Shown: piece by piece, positions 1-7,464 of the stretch
Layout: each line of letters opens with the position of its first letter
Numbering within the stretch: the stretch's first letter is position 1
NCBI GenBank assembly: GCA_934675045.1
Contig: CAKUPI010000040.1
Coordinates: 1 to 11,095, forward strand
DNA: 11,095 nt
Origin: an uncultured Eubacteriales bacterium
GTDB taxonomy: Bacteria; Bacillota; Clostridia; Oscillospirales; Butyricicoccaceae
Direction: 5' to 3'
The notes under the pieces: generated by a model
The model's database searches: none
Seen by the model: the letters and a program-made list of their open reading frames with translations, nothing else
What the model was told of the DNA's origin: nothing
Program-made: the position numbers and the translations under genes

Positions 1-39
1 CTCTATTTCTTCAAAAAAATTGTTGGCAGGGGAGATTGA
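1..39 (+). CDS. Possible C-terminal end of the gene upstream of dxs (partial)
   Basis: Frame 1 is open from the window edge and closes at a TGA at 37-39, four bases before the dxs ATG. The visible residues, LYFFKKIVGRGD, are too few to identify a family. In many Firmicutes the gene before dxs is ispA (farnesyl diphosphate synthase), so that is the contextual guess only. Frame 2 is also open here, because it runs into dxs, so coding cannot be proven from 39 bases. Confidence 0.25.
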   Translation, partial: LYFFKKIVGRGD

Positions 40-43
40 TCGC

Positions 44-1912
44 ATGGCGCACACCCCGATTCTGGATCAAATCAACTGTCCGGAAGACTTGAAAAAACTG
101 AAGCAGGAGTCTCTCGCCGAACTGTGTTCGGAAATACGTGAGTTTTTAATAGAAAACGTCTCTAAGACCGGCGGACACTTGTCCGCCAATCTGGGCGCGG
201 TGGAAATCAGCGTGGGGCTGCACCGCGTTTTTTTTTCCCCGCACGATCATCTGATGTTCGACGTCGGGCATCAATGCTATGTCCATAAAATCCTGACCGG
301 GCGCAAGGACCGGTTCCCCACGCTGCGCCAGCTCGACGGCCTGAGCGGCTTTCTGCGGCCGGACGAGAGCCGGCATGACTGCTTTATTTCAGGACATGCA
401 TCCAACTCCATTTCGGCGGCGCTCGGAATGGCGCGCGCCAGCCGCCTGCGCGGCGACGACTGTTCTACCGTCTGCGTGATAGGTGACGGCGCCCTGACCG
501 GCGGCCTGGCGTACGAGGCGCTGAATGACGCGGGGCAGTCGCGCGAGCCTTTGATCATCGTTTTCAACGACAACGAAATGTCCATCGGCAAAAATGTCGG
601 CGCGCTGGCCAAGCGCCTTTCTCATATGCGCAGCAAGCCGGGGTATTTTAAGCTGAAATGGAAAATCAAGCATTTTCTGTACCGCTTTTCCCATGGCGAA
701 AAGGTGATTCGATGGGTTTCGGCGCGCAAAAACCGCTTGAAAATCGCTCTTTTGAAGGAGAGCATTTTTGAAATCATGGGCTTTCGTTACCTCGGACCGG
801 CGGACGGCAACAACATCACTGCCGTTTGCGATTTGCTCAACGAGGCCAAATCCCTGCGCCGGCCCGTTGTCGTCCATCTCAAAACGGTCAAGGGAAAGGG
901 GTATTTCCGCTCCGAGGTCAGCCCCGATCGCTTCCACGGCGTTTCCGCATTTGACGTCATTTCCGGCCAGCCGCGCAAGCAGAACGGCGTCGGCTTTTCC
1001 GACGTCTTTGGCGAAGCACTGGCCGGCTTTGCCGAAAACGATCCCGGCATTTGCGCCGTTACTGCGGCCATGGAGGCCGGCACCGGCCTATCGCTGTTCG
1101 CGCAGCGCTTCCCCGAACGCTTTTTCGATGTGGGAATCGCCGAGGAACACGCCGTTACCATGTCGTCCGGAATGGCAAGCGGGGGCATGCGCCCTGTCTG
1201 CGCCGTATACTCCACTTTTTTGCAGCGCGGATACGATCAGCTGATACACGATGTGGCCATTCAAAAGACGCATGTCGTCTTTGCCGTCGACCGCGCCGGC
1301 CTGGTGGGCCCGGACGGTCAGACCCATCAGGGCATTTTTGACGTGCCTTACCTCACGGGCATACCCAATATGACCGTTTTGGCGCCTTCGACCCACGCCG
1401 AACTGCAAACGGCTTTGCGGCAGGCGCTGTACGACTACGACACCCCGGTGGCCGTTCGCTATCCGCGCGGCAGTGAACGCGAAGTGCGCGGTGATACCTT
1501 TGACCGGAGCACTGCCGTGCTGCGCGGGGGAGGCGACGTCACCATAGTGTCGTATGGCATTTTGATCAATGAGGCTATGGACGCGGCTGCGCGGCTGCAC
1601 GAGCAGGGAATTGAAGCCGAGGTGCTGAAGCTGAACCGGCTGACCGGCAGCGATCTTTCACCGGTTATCGGCTCGGTTCGAAAGACCGGCCGCCTGATCG
1701 TCGCAGAAGACTGCGTACAGGCCGGCGGCGTCGGCGAAAAAATCGTGGCCCGATTGGGAGAGACCGGCGCTGTGCCGCCGTTTGTCCGCCTGATCAACCT
1801 GAAAGATGCGTTTATTCCCGAGGGAAGGGTTCCCGAACTCTGTCAACGCTACGGCATCGATGGCGCCGCCATCGCGGCGGCCGCTCTGGAGGGAATGCAC
1901 TGTGAGCGATAA
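44..1912 (+). CDS. dxs: 1-deoxy-D-xylulose-5-phosphate synthase
   Basis: This is the cytoplasmic thiamine-diphosphate enzyme that condenses pyruvate with glyceraldehyde 3-phosphate, the first step of the MEP isoprenoid pathway. The 622-residue product has the family's normal length and layout. GGHL near residue 43 and the DVGHQ..VHKILTGR block (73-87) are followed by the ThDP/Mg site GDGALTGG (147-154) with NDNEMSIGKNVG (175-186). The second domain has GIAEEHAVT (364-372), whose first Glu (367) matches the catalytic Glu of the family, and VDRAGLVGPDGQTHQG (415-430). I chose ATG 44 because AGGGGAG at 28-34 sits 9 nt upstream; the frame also has TTG codons at 20 and 23 that lack such a site. 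The last codons overlap tlyA by 11 nt. It is the first complete gene of the dxs-to-recN operon. GHASNSIS replaces the more usual GHSSTSIS, a mild variation. Assignment is very secure. Confidence 0.97.
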   Translation: MAHTPILDQINCPEDLKKLKQESLAELCSEIREFLIENVSKTGGHLSANLGAVEISVGLHRVFFSPHDHLMFDVGHQCYVHKILTGRKDRFPTLRQLDGLSGFLRPDESRHDCFISGHASNSISAALGMARASRLRGDDCSTVCVIGDGALTGGLAYEALNDAGQSREPLIIVFNDNEMSIGKNVGALAKRLSHMRSKPGYFKLKWKIKHFLYRFSHGEKVIRWVSARKNRLKIALLKESIFEIMGFRYLGPADGNNITAVCDLLNEAKSLRRPVVVHLKTVKGKGYFRSEVSPDRFHGVSAFDVISGQPRKQNGVGFSDVFGEALAGFAENDPGICAVTAAMEAGTGLSLFAQRFPERFFDVGIAEEHAVTMSSGMASGGMRPVCAVYSTFLQRGYDQLIHDVAIQKTHVVFAVDRAGLVGPDGQTHQGIFDVPYLTGIPNMTVLAPSTHAELQTALRQALYDYDTPVAVRYPRGSEREVRGDTFDRSTAVLRGGGDVTIVSYGILINEAMDAAARLHEQGIEAEVLKLNRLTGSDLSPVIGSVRKTGRLIVAEDCVQAGGVGEKIVARLGETGAVPPFVRLINLKDAFIPEGRVPELCQRYGIDGAAIAAAALEGMHCER

Positions 1913-2702
1913 AAAGAGACTTGACGTTTTGCTTGTGGAGCGCGGGCTGCAAAACAGCCGTGAACGCGCCAAGGCCGTTATTATGAGCGGCGTCGTCTAT
2001 GTGAACAACCAAAAGGCGGACAAAGCGGGGCTTTTGTGCGCCGAAACCGATCAGATTGAGGTGCGCGGCGGCCTTCGCTACGTCAGCCGCGGGGGCCTGA
2101 AGCTGGAAAAGGCGCTTGACACCTTTGCCGTCGACCCGGCCGGTCTGTCTGCCGTCGACATCGGCGCGTCTACGGGCGGTTTCAGCGACTGCCTTTTGCA
2201 GCGCGACATACGGAAAATCTATGCGGTCGATGTCGGGTACGGTCAGCTTGCCTGGAGCGTGCGCTGCGATCCGCGCGTGGTTTGTCTGGAGCGCACCAAT
2301 ATTCGCTATGTGACAGAGGAGCAAATCCCCGAAAAGCTGGATTTGGCCGTCTGTGACGTTTCCTTTATTTCTCTTCGGCTGGTGCTGCCGGTCGCTTACC
2401 GGCTTCTCAAGCCGGACGGGCAAATGCTCACGCTGATCAAGCCGCAGTTTGAGGCCGGACGCGAAAAGGTCGGGAAAAAAGGGGTTGTCCGCGAGCCGGA
2501 AACCCATATCGAAGTGATCGAAACCGTGCTCGACGCTGCAAAGCAGATAGGCTTTACAGTGACCGGCTTGACCTATTCTCCCATCAAAGGGCCGGAGGGG
2601 AATATTGAGTTTCTGGCGCAGCTGCAAATGCAGGGGGAGGCGCAGCCCCCCGATGTTGCCGGCGTTGTTCGACAGGCCCACGAAAATGCGAGGTGGTTGT
2701 GA
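1902..2702 (+). CDS. tlyA: TlyA-family rRNA 2'-O-methyltransferase (S4 + FtsJ-like domains)
   Basis: Predicted SAM-dependent 2'-O-methyltransferase of ribosomal RNA. Characterised TlyA proteins modify cytidine in 23S rRNA (C1920) and, in some lineages, 16S rRNA (C1409); which applies here cannot be read from sequence alone. The 266-residue product begins with an S4 RNA-binding domain (about 5-60, RLDVLLVERGLQNSRERAK). An FtsJ/RrmJ-like methyltransferase domain follows, with SAM motif VDIGASTGGF (85-94), CDVSFIS (151-157), LIKPQFE (178-184) and NIEFL (234-238). K67, D152, K180 and E236 fit the K-D-K-E tetrad of this superfamily. The start is GTG at 1902, with GGAGGGA at 1888-1894 upstream. A longer open frame to 1806 lies inside dxs and lacks family sequence. 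Overlap with dxs suggests translational coupling. The Bacillus homologue in this position is yqxC. Confidence 0.93.
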   Translation: MSDKKRLDVLLVERGLQNSRERAKAVIMSGVVYVNNQKADKAGLLCAETDQIEVRGGLRYVSRGGLKLEKALDTFAVDPAGLSAVDIGASTGGFSDCLLQRDIRKIYAVDVGYGQLAWSVRCDPRVVCLERTNIRYVTEEQIPEKLDLAVCDVSFISLRLVLPVAYRLLKPDGQMLTLIKPQFEAGREKVGKKGVVREPETHIEVIETVLDAAKQIGFTVTGLTYSPIKGPEGNIEFLAQLQMQGEAQPPDVAGVVRQAHENARWL

Positions 2703-3577
2703 TGGAAAATGTCTTGATACGGCCCAACCCAACCCGCGAAAAAACGCTTCATGTCACGCCGACCATCGTGTCGGCCATTCGAAGCTTCGGATTCAATGTG
2801 TACATCAGCGAAGAGTTTGAAGGCCTGCTCGGCCCGCAGCTTGCCGGAAAAGCCGCCTTTTGCCGCGAAACCGAGGCGCTTGCGCTGTGCGATTTTGTGG
2901 TGATTGTCGGCGGCGACGGGACCATTCTGCGCATGGCGGCCGCTGCGGCCATCCACCATAAGCCCATTCTCGGCATCAATGTCGGCACCATTGGCTTTAT
3001 GAGCGAGCTTGAGGTGCAGGAGCTGTGGGAGATGACAAAAATCCTGGAGGGCGCCTTTTGGCTGGATTCGCGCATGATGATCAATGTGCGGGTGGTCAAC
3101 GCACAGGGGGAGACGCAGTTTGAGGCCGAGGGGCTGAACGATGCCGTCGTGTCCAAGGGCGTGGTGTCGCGCGTCATCAAGCTGCACGTTTTTGTCAATG
3201 AAAGCGAAACGATGCGGCTGAGCAGCGACGGCGTCATTGTCTGCACGCCGACCGGCTCCACCGCATACTCTCTGGCGTCCGGCGGGCCTATCTTAGAGCC
3301 GTCCTCACCCTGTATTGCCGTCACCCCCATTTGTCCCCATTCACTCAACGCAAAGTCCTTTGTGCTGGGCGCTGACAAGGAGATCCGCATTACACCTCCG
3401 CCGCAGGAAAATGCCGTGTATTTGTCTGTCGACGGGTACCAGTCGTTTGTGGTGGCTCCGGGCGATTCCATTGTCATTCGCCGATCCTCCGTGGAGCTTT
3501 CTCTGCTTCGGGTCAAAGAGCTCAGCTTTTACGATGTCATCAACAGAAAACTGTCCAATGAAAGGGTAGAGATATGA
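2702..3577 (+). CDS. nadK: NAD(+) kinase
   Basis: Phosphorylates NAD+ to NADP+ using ATP or polyphosphate in the cytoplasm, supplying NADPH for biosynthesis. The 291-residue protein shows the diagnostic GGDGT at 70-74 (VIVGGDGTILRMA), the NVGTIGFMSE segment (93-102), LNDAVVSKG (145-153) and the nucleotide-binding TPTGSTAYSLASGGPI (182-197), followed by ICPHSL. The start chosen is ATG 2702, which shares its A with the tlyA TGA stop. AGGTGG at 2691-2696 lies 5 nt upstream. In-frame GTG codons at 2693 and 2699 are possible but less well placed. The TGATG junction upstream and ATGA junction downstream point to coupled translation with tlyA and argR. Placement of nadK between tlyA and argR is a common clostridial arrangement. 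Confidence 0.96.
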   Translation: MENVLIRPNPTREKTLHVTPTIVSAIRSFGFNVYISEEFEGLLGPQLAGKAAFCRETEALALCDFVVIVGGDGTILRMAAAAAIHHKPILGINVGTIGFMSELEVQELWEMTKILEGAFWLDSRMMINVRVVNAQGETQFEAEGLNDAVVSKGVVSRVIKLHVFVNESETMRLSSDGVIVCTPTGSTAYSLASGGPILEPSSPCIAVTPICPHSLNAKSFVLGADKEIRITPPPQENAVYLSVDGYQSFVVAPGDSIVIRRSSVELSLLRVKELSFYDVINRKLSNERVEI

Positions 3578-4026
3578 AGTTCCAACGTCAGGCAGCCATT
3601 GTAGATATCATCACCAACAACGAGGTGAAAACACAGACCGAGCTTTCCGATCGCCTGAAAGCCGTCGGATACCCCACAACGCAGGCCACCATTTCGCGCG
3701 ACATCAAAGAGCTCCGGCTGGTCAAGGTGGCTTCGGTCACCGGCGGGTACAAGTACTCCACTCCGGAAATGAACGCGGATTCGGGGTTCATTCCCCGCCT
3801 GAAAAACATTTTCCGCGAGTGCGTCATTAAAATTGACCGCGCGCAGAATCTGGTGATTGTGCGCACGCTGACGGGCATGGCCAACGCCGCGGCCTATGCG
3901 GTGGACACCATGAAAATTGAAGAAATCATCGGCACGCTGGCCGGTGACGACACCATTCTGATCATTCTGCGCGACAACGAACAGGCCATCAAGTTTTGCA
4001 AAATTGCAGAGGAGATGCTGCAGTAA
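3574..4026 (+). CDS. argR: Arginine repressor ArgR/AhrC
   Basis: Hexameric arginine-responsive transcription factor that in other Firmicutes represses arginine biosynthesis and can activate catabolism. The 150-residue length is typical. The N-terminal winged helix-turn-helix covers about residues 3-60, with recognition-helix sequence TQATISRDIKEL (36-47). The C-terminal oligomerisation/arginine-binding domain carries GTLAGDDT (120-127), the conserved acidic Asp pair that contacts arginine in the family. ATG 3574 overlaps the nadK stop in an ATGA junction, with a purine-rich AAAGGG a few bases upstream. No arginine genes are present in the window, so its targets lie elsewhere. Its location before recN is a conserved Firmicute linkage and does not imply regulation of recN. 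I did not find a convincing ARG box here. Confidence 0.96.
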   Translation: MKFQRQAAIVDIITNNEVKTQTELSDRLKAVGYPTTQATISRDIKELRLVKVASVTGGYKYSTPEMNADSGFIPRLKNIFRECVIKIDRAQNLVIVRTLTGMANAAAYAVDTMKIEEIIGTLAGDDTILIILRDNEQAIKFCKIAEEMLQ

Positions 4027-4047
4027 CAGGCAGGGATTTCGATCATC

Positions 4048-5772
4048 ATGCTGAGCAGATTGCAAATTGAGAATATCGCGGTTATCGAGCGCGCCGACAT
4101 TGATTTTTCGGCGGGCTTTTCGGTGCTTTCCGGAGAAACCGGCGCCGGAAAATCCATCATCATCGACGCGCTGAACGCCGTGCTCGGCGCGCGGGTCAGC
4201 CGTGATCTGATTCGTACAGGGCAAAGCCGCGCCGCGGTCGGCGCGCTTTTTACCGATCTTCCGGCGGCCGCACGGGAAAAAGCGGCGGCGCTCGGACTGG
4301 AAGTCGAGGACGGTACGCTGCTGGTCCGGCGGGAAATGACGGCTGACGGCAAAAATCTGTGCCGTGTCGGCGGCCAGACCGTAACGCTGTCCATGCTGCG
4401 CGAGCTGGGGCCCTTTCTCGTCAACATTCACGGCCAGCACGACGGGCAGCACCTGCTGGACGAGCAGTTCCACATCGAATACCTGGATGCCTTCGCCGCG
4501 CTGGAAGGCTTGCTGCTGGAGTACCAGAGCCGCTACGAGGAGCTTTTGCATCTGAACCGCCGCATCCGGGCTTTGTCGATGAGCGCGGCCGACAAACGCC
4601 GCCGCACCGCGCAGCTTGAGGCCCAAATCGCCGAGCTGAACGCCGCGCAGGTGCGCACGGGCGAGCAGGAGGAGCTGCTGTCCCGCCGCACCGAGCTGAT
4701 GCATGCCGAAAAGCTGACCGCCGCGCTGCAAAGTGCCTCCCGGATGCTGGATGGCTCGGAGGACGAAAGCCGCGAAGGGGCGGCGGCTTTGCTGGCCATG
4801 GCCGAAAAAACGCTGCGCTCTGCGGAAAAGTATTCCGGGCAGCTGCCCGCCCTGATTGAACGCGCAACCGAGCTTTCCATACTGGCGGCGGATTTTGCCT
4901 CTGAGCTTTCGGCTGTGCTGACGGCGATGTCCTTTTCGCCGGAAGAGCTTGAAGCCGTTGAGCGGCGCCTTGAGCTTTTGTCGCGGCTGGAACACAAGTA
5001 CGGCCTGCCCTGCGATGAGCTGGCCGGGCTTTTGCCCGCACTGCTTCAGGAGCGCGACAGCTTGGAGCAGGCCGACGACAGTCTGGATGGGCTGCGGGAG
5101 GCTTACGCCGCCAAGCGGCAGGTTGTCTACGAGTCGGCCGAGCGTCTCAACGCCCTGCGCAGCGAGGCCGCGGAGAGACTGTGCCGGAGCATAGAAGAGC
5201 AGCTGGCGCAGATGGACATGCCCTCGGCGCGCTTTGGCGTTGAAATCGACACCAGCCTTGGAAAAGAGCAGACCCGCTTTTCACGGCGGGGCTGTGACAC
5301 TGTGCGGTTTCTGCTTTCCGCCAACAGCGGCGAAGACTTAAAGCCGCTGAGCCGGGTGGCTTCAGGCGGCGAGCTTTCGCGTATGATGCTGGCGCTGCGC
5401 AATGTGCTGTCACAGGGGGACGGCGGCGTCACTGCAGTCTTTGACGAGGTGGATGCCGGCGTCAGCGGGCGTGCGGCGAGCAAGGTGGGGGAAAAGCTGT
5501 TTGCCATTTCGGCGTCGCGTCAGGTTTTGTGCGTCACCCATCTGCCGCAAATTGCGGCGCTGGCCGATCAGCAGTACTATATCAGCAAGGAATCGCGCGC
5601 AGGCCGCACCTACACCAGCGTGATGCCGCTGGACCGCGACGGGCGCATCGGCGAGCTGACCCGCCTGACGGTGGGAAACAGCATTACGCAGGCCGCGCGG
5701 CAGAACGCCGACGAAATGCTGCGTCTGGCCGCGGAGCGCAAGCGCGAACTGTTGACAACAGCCGGCAAGTAA
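4048..5772 (+). CDS. recN: DNA repair protein RecN (SMC-like ATPase)
   Basis: SMC-like ATPase acting early in recombinational repair of double-strand breaks. The 574 residues match the family length. The head ATPase is split: Walker A GETGAGKS (29-36) and Q-loop HGQHDGQ (128-134) are N-terminal. The signature SGGELS (439-444), Walker B TAVFDEVDAG (462-471) and VTHLPQ (496-501) are C-terminal. Between them, about 150-390 is charged and helical with heptad-like Leu/Ala/Glu content, consistent with the coiled-coil arm. The start at ATG 4048 matches the family N-terminus (MLxxLxIxNxAxIE). AGGGA at 4032-4036 is a somewhat distant ribosome binding site (11 nt). It is the last gene of the operon, 21 nt after argR. 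No hairpin terminator is seen at its end; instead its last codons contain the -35 box of the tyrS promoter. Confidence 0.96.
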   Translation: MLSRLQIENIAVIERADIDFSAGFSVLSGETGAGKSIIIDALNAVLGARVSRDLIRTGQSRAAVGALFTDLPAAAREKAAALGLEVEDGTLLVRREMTADGKNLCRVGGQTVTLSMLRELGPFLVNIHGQHDGQHLLDEQFHIEYLDAFAALEGLLLEYQSRYEELLHLNRRIRALSMSAADKRRRTAQLEAQIAELNAAQVRTGEQEELLSRRTELMHAEKLTAALQSASRMLDGSEDESREGAAALLAMAEKTLRSAEKYSGQLPALIERATELSILAADFASELSAVLTAMSFSPEELEAVERRLELLSRLEHKYGLPCDELAGLLPALLQERDSLEQADDSLDGLREAYAAKRQVVYESAERLNALRSEAAERLCRSIEEQLAQMDMPSARFGVEIDTSLGKEQTRFSRRGCDTVRFLLSANSGEDLKPLSRVASGGELSRMMLALRNVLSQGDGGVTAVFDEVDAGVSGRAASKVGEKLFAISASRQVLCVTHLPQIAALADQQYYISKESRAGRTYTSVMPLDRDGRIGELTRLTVGNSITQAARQNADEMLRLAAERKRELLTTAGK

Positions 5773-5780
5773 GTTATAAT
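5752..5780 (+). promoter_or_regulatory. Consensus sigma-A promoter for the T-box/tyrS transcript
   Basis: TTGACA at 5752-5757 and TATAAT at 5775-5780 are both perfect consensus hexamers separated by exactly 17 nt. The -35 box lies in the last codons of recN and the recN stop (5770-5772) is in the spacer. Transcription should start near 5787. A promoter this strong fits control by attenuation downstream rather than by initiation. Confidence 0.93.
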
Positions 5781-5786
5781 ACATCC

Positions 5787-6060
5787 AATATCGAAAAACG
5801 CGATGAGCAAAAGAAGTAACAGGGAAGGGCCTTTCAGAGAGTCCGCGGGCGGTGAAAGCGGATAAGGCGGCCGTGTGAAATACCTTTGTGAGCGGGGTTT
5901 TGAAGCCTGTTTCAGGTGGTAGGATGCCACGGGTGCGCCCGTTACAGTGCAGGAGCATGATGGTGCTCTGTGAGGCGGCCGGAGCAATCCGCCCGCAAAC
6001 TGAGGTGGTACCGCGAGTGATTTTCGCCCTCTGCATACGCAGGGGGCTTTTATTTTTATC
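5787..6060 (+). promoter_or_regulatory. Tyrosine T-box riboswitch leader of tyrS
   Basis: This leader binds uncharged tRNA-Tyr and then prevents termination, so tyrS is expressed when tyrosine charging is low. Stem I landmarks are visible: AGAGAG (5836-5841) and GGTGAAAGC (5851-5859), typical of the distal bulge and loop. They are followed by GTGAAA and the specifier TAC (5881-5883), a Tyr codon. Further hairpins follow, including ACGGG/CCCGT (5929-5933/5938-5942), GAGCA/TGCTC (5953-5957/5964-5968) and GGCGG/CCGCC (5974-5978/5989-5993). The T-box AGGTGGTACCGCG is at 6003-6015; its UGGU (6006-6009) pairs with an ACCA tRNA end, as expected for the A discriminator of tRNA-Tyr. Antiterminator pairing GAGG (6002-6005) with CCTC (6028-6031) and GCG (6013-6015) with CGC (6025-6027) competes with the terminator. 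Start of the RNA is inferred from the promoter. Confidence 0.95.
6026..6059 (+). terminator. T-box attenuator (intrinsic terminator)
   Basis: A 9-bp stem (6026-6034 with 6039-6047, one G-U pair) and a four-base loop ATAC are followed by a T-rich run from 6048. Its 5' arm is also the 3' arm of the antiterminator, so the two structures exclude each other. It may also stop read-through from the dxs-recN operon, which has no terminator of its own. Confidence 0.93.
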
Positions 6061-6094
6061 CATATACGAAAAAACAGAGAAAGGGATTGTTTTT

Positions 6095-7321
6095 ATGACA
6101 CTGTATGAAGAACTTCAGGCGCGCGGCCTGATCGCACAGGTGACCGATGAAGAGGAAATCAAAGAGCTGATCAACAACGGCAAGGCGACCTTTTACATCG
6201 GCTTTGACCCCACTGCCGACTCGCTGCACGTCGGGCACTTCATGGCTCTCAATCTGATGCGCCGCATGCAGCGCGCGGGCAACCGGCCCGTGGCCCTCAT
6301 CGGCGGCGGCACCGGCATGGTGGGCGATCCGTCGGGCCGCACCGACATGCGTCAGGTCATGACGGTGGAAACCATTCAGCACAATTGTGAGCGGTTCAAG
6401 CAGCAAATGAGCAAGTTCATCGATTTTTCCGACGGAAAGGCCCTGATGCTCAACAATGCCGACTGGCTGCTGAAGCTCAATTATGTGGAGCTGCTTCGCG
6501 AAGTGGGCGCCTGCTTTTCGGTGAACAACATGCTGCGGGCCGAGTGCTATAAGCAGCGCATGGAAAGGGGCCTGTCTTTCCTCGAGTTTAACTATATGAT
6601 CATGCAAAGCTACGATTTCTATCACATGTTCCAGACCATCGGGTGTAACTTGCAGTGCGGCGGCGACGACCAGTGGTCCAACATCCTCGGCGGCACCGAG
6701 CTCATCCGCCGCAAGCTGGGGAAGGACGCTTACGGCCTGACCATCACGCTTCTGCTGACCTCCGAGGGCAAAAAAATGGGCAAAACCCAGTCGGGCGCCG
6801 TGTGGCTTGACCCGGAAAAAACCAGTCCCTATGCGTTTTATCAGTACTGGCGCAATGTTGACGACGCCGACGTCATTCGCTGCCTGCGCATGCTGACCGA
6901 TGTGCCTCTGGATGAAATCGACGCCATGTCGGTGTGGGAGGGCAGCCAGCTCAATCGCGCCAAGGAAATTCTGGCGATGGAGCTTACGACACTGGTGCAC
7001 AGCCGGGAAGAAGCCGAAAAAGCGCGGCAGGCCAGCCAGGCGCTCTTTGGCGGCGCCTCTGACCTGAGCAACGTCCCGACCACTGAATTGGCCGAGTCGG
7101 ACTTTCACGACGGCCAGCTGACCATTCTCGATCTCATGCTGAAGAGCGGCCTGATTGCCTCCAAGGGCGACGGCCGCCGCCTCGTCGACCAGGGCGGCGT
7201 CTTTGTCGGCGAGACCAAAATAGGCTCGCCCATGCAGACATTCACGCCGGATGACATCCGCAGCGGCGACTTCATCATCCGAAAAGGCAAAAAAACCTTC
7301 CACCGTATCGTGGTCAAGTAA
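6095..7321 (+). CDS. tyrS: Tyrosyl-tRNA synthetase
   Basis: Class I aminoacyl-tRNA synthetase that activates tyrosine with ATP and charges tRNA-Tyr. The 408-residue product has the Rossmann catalytic domain with YIGFDPTADSLHVGH (34-48; HVGH is the HIGH motif), GMVGDPSGRTDMR (74-86), the tyrosine-pocket region LEFNYMIMQSYDF (163-175), GGDDQWSNI (189-197) and the second signature KMGKT (227-231). An anticodon-recognition region and a C-terminal S4 RNA-binding domain (about 342-400, SGLIASKGDGRRLVDQGGV) follow. ATG 6095 is preceded by AAGGGA (6081-6086) at 8 nt and matches the family N-terminus. The frame is open back to 5888, but that part lies inside the T-box leader and is not protein. Expression is predicted to be controlled by the T-box, and the gene is transcribed alone, ending at the terminator at 7341-7371. 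Confidence 0.97.
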   Translation: MTLYEELQARGLIAQVTDEEEIKELINNGKATFYIGFDPTADSLHVGHFMALNLMRRMQRAGNRPVALIGGGTGMVGDPSGRTDMRQVMTVETIQHNCERFKQQMSKFIDFSDGKALMLNNADWLLKLNYVELLREVGACFSVNNMLRAECYKQRMERGLSFLEFNYMIMQSYDFYHMFQTIGCNLQCGGDDQWSNILGGTELIRRKLGKDAYGLTITLLLTSEGKKMGKTQSGAVWLDPEKTSPYAFYQYWRNVDDADVIRCLRMLTDVPLDEIDAMSVWEGSQLNRAKEILAMELTTLVHSREEAEKARQASQALFGGASDLSNVPTTELAESDFHDGQLTILDLMLKSGLIASKGDGRRLVDQGGVFVGETKIGSPMQTFTPDDIRSGDFIIRKGKKTFHRIVVK

Positions 7322-7338
7322 ACCGGCCCCTCTGCTCG

Positions 7339-7371
7339 AAGCTCCTGCCAGGACTTGGCAGGAGCTTTTTT
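7339..7371 (+). terminator. Intrinsic terminator after tyrS
   Basis: A perfect 10-bp GC-rich stem, GCTCCTGCCA (7341-7350) with TGGCAGGAGC (7356-7365), has loop GGACT and a run of six T (7366-7371). Two A bases before the stem can extend the pairing. It separates the tyrS unit from the next transcript. Confidence 0.95.
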
Positions 7372-7385
7372 GCCGAAGTCGGGTG

Positions 7386-7414
7386 TTGAACGCCGGAAGA
7401 TTTTGAAGTATAAT
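7386..7414 (+). promoter_or_regulatory. Sigma-A-type promoter for the SpoIID-like gene and queA
   Basis: TTGAAC (7386-7391, four of six consensus bases) and TATAAT (7409-7414, perfect) are separated by 17 nt. The site lies between the tyrS terminator and the next start codon, leaving an untranslated leader of about 45 nt. The perfect -10 is of housekeeping type, so sporulation sigma control is not evident. Confidence 0.75.
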
Positions 7415-7464
7415 AGAGAATATGTTCAGGTTTTGCCCTTTTGGCTGACAATACGAGGTGACAC

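Noticed and set aside
1806..1901. N-terminal extension of tlyA by 32 codons
   Set aside because: It is out-of-frame dxs sequence; the S4 domain begins after GTG 1902, which has a well-spaced ribosome binding site.
2038..2100. Possible overlapping RNA structure in GC-rich tlyA sequence
   Set aside because: Short GC-rich inverted pairs are frequent in this coding DNA and none has a loop and T-run or a conserved motif.
3529..4995. Long open frame on the minus strand (488 codons) opposite argR and recN
   Set aside because: It lies antisense to two genes with clear family motifs, spans their boundary, and its translation is rich in Arg, Gln and His with no recognisable domain; long shadow frames are expected in GC-rich coding DNA.
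5888..6094. N-terminal extension of tyrS by 69 codons from an upstream start
   Set aside because: The stretch lies inside the T-box leader and its terminator; the family N-terminus begins at ATG 6095, which has a ribosome binding site.
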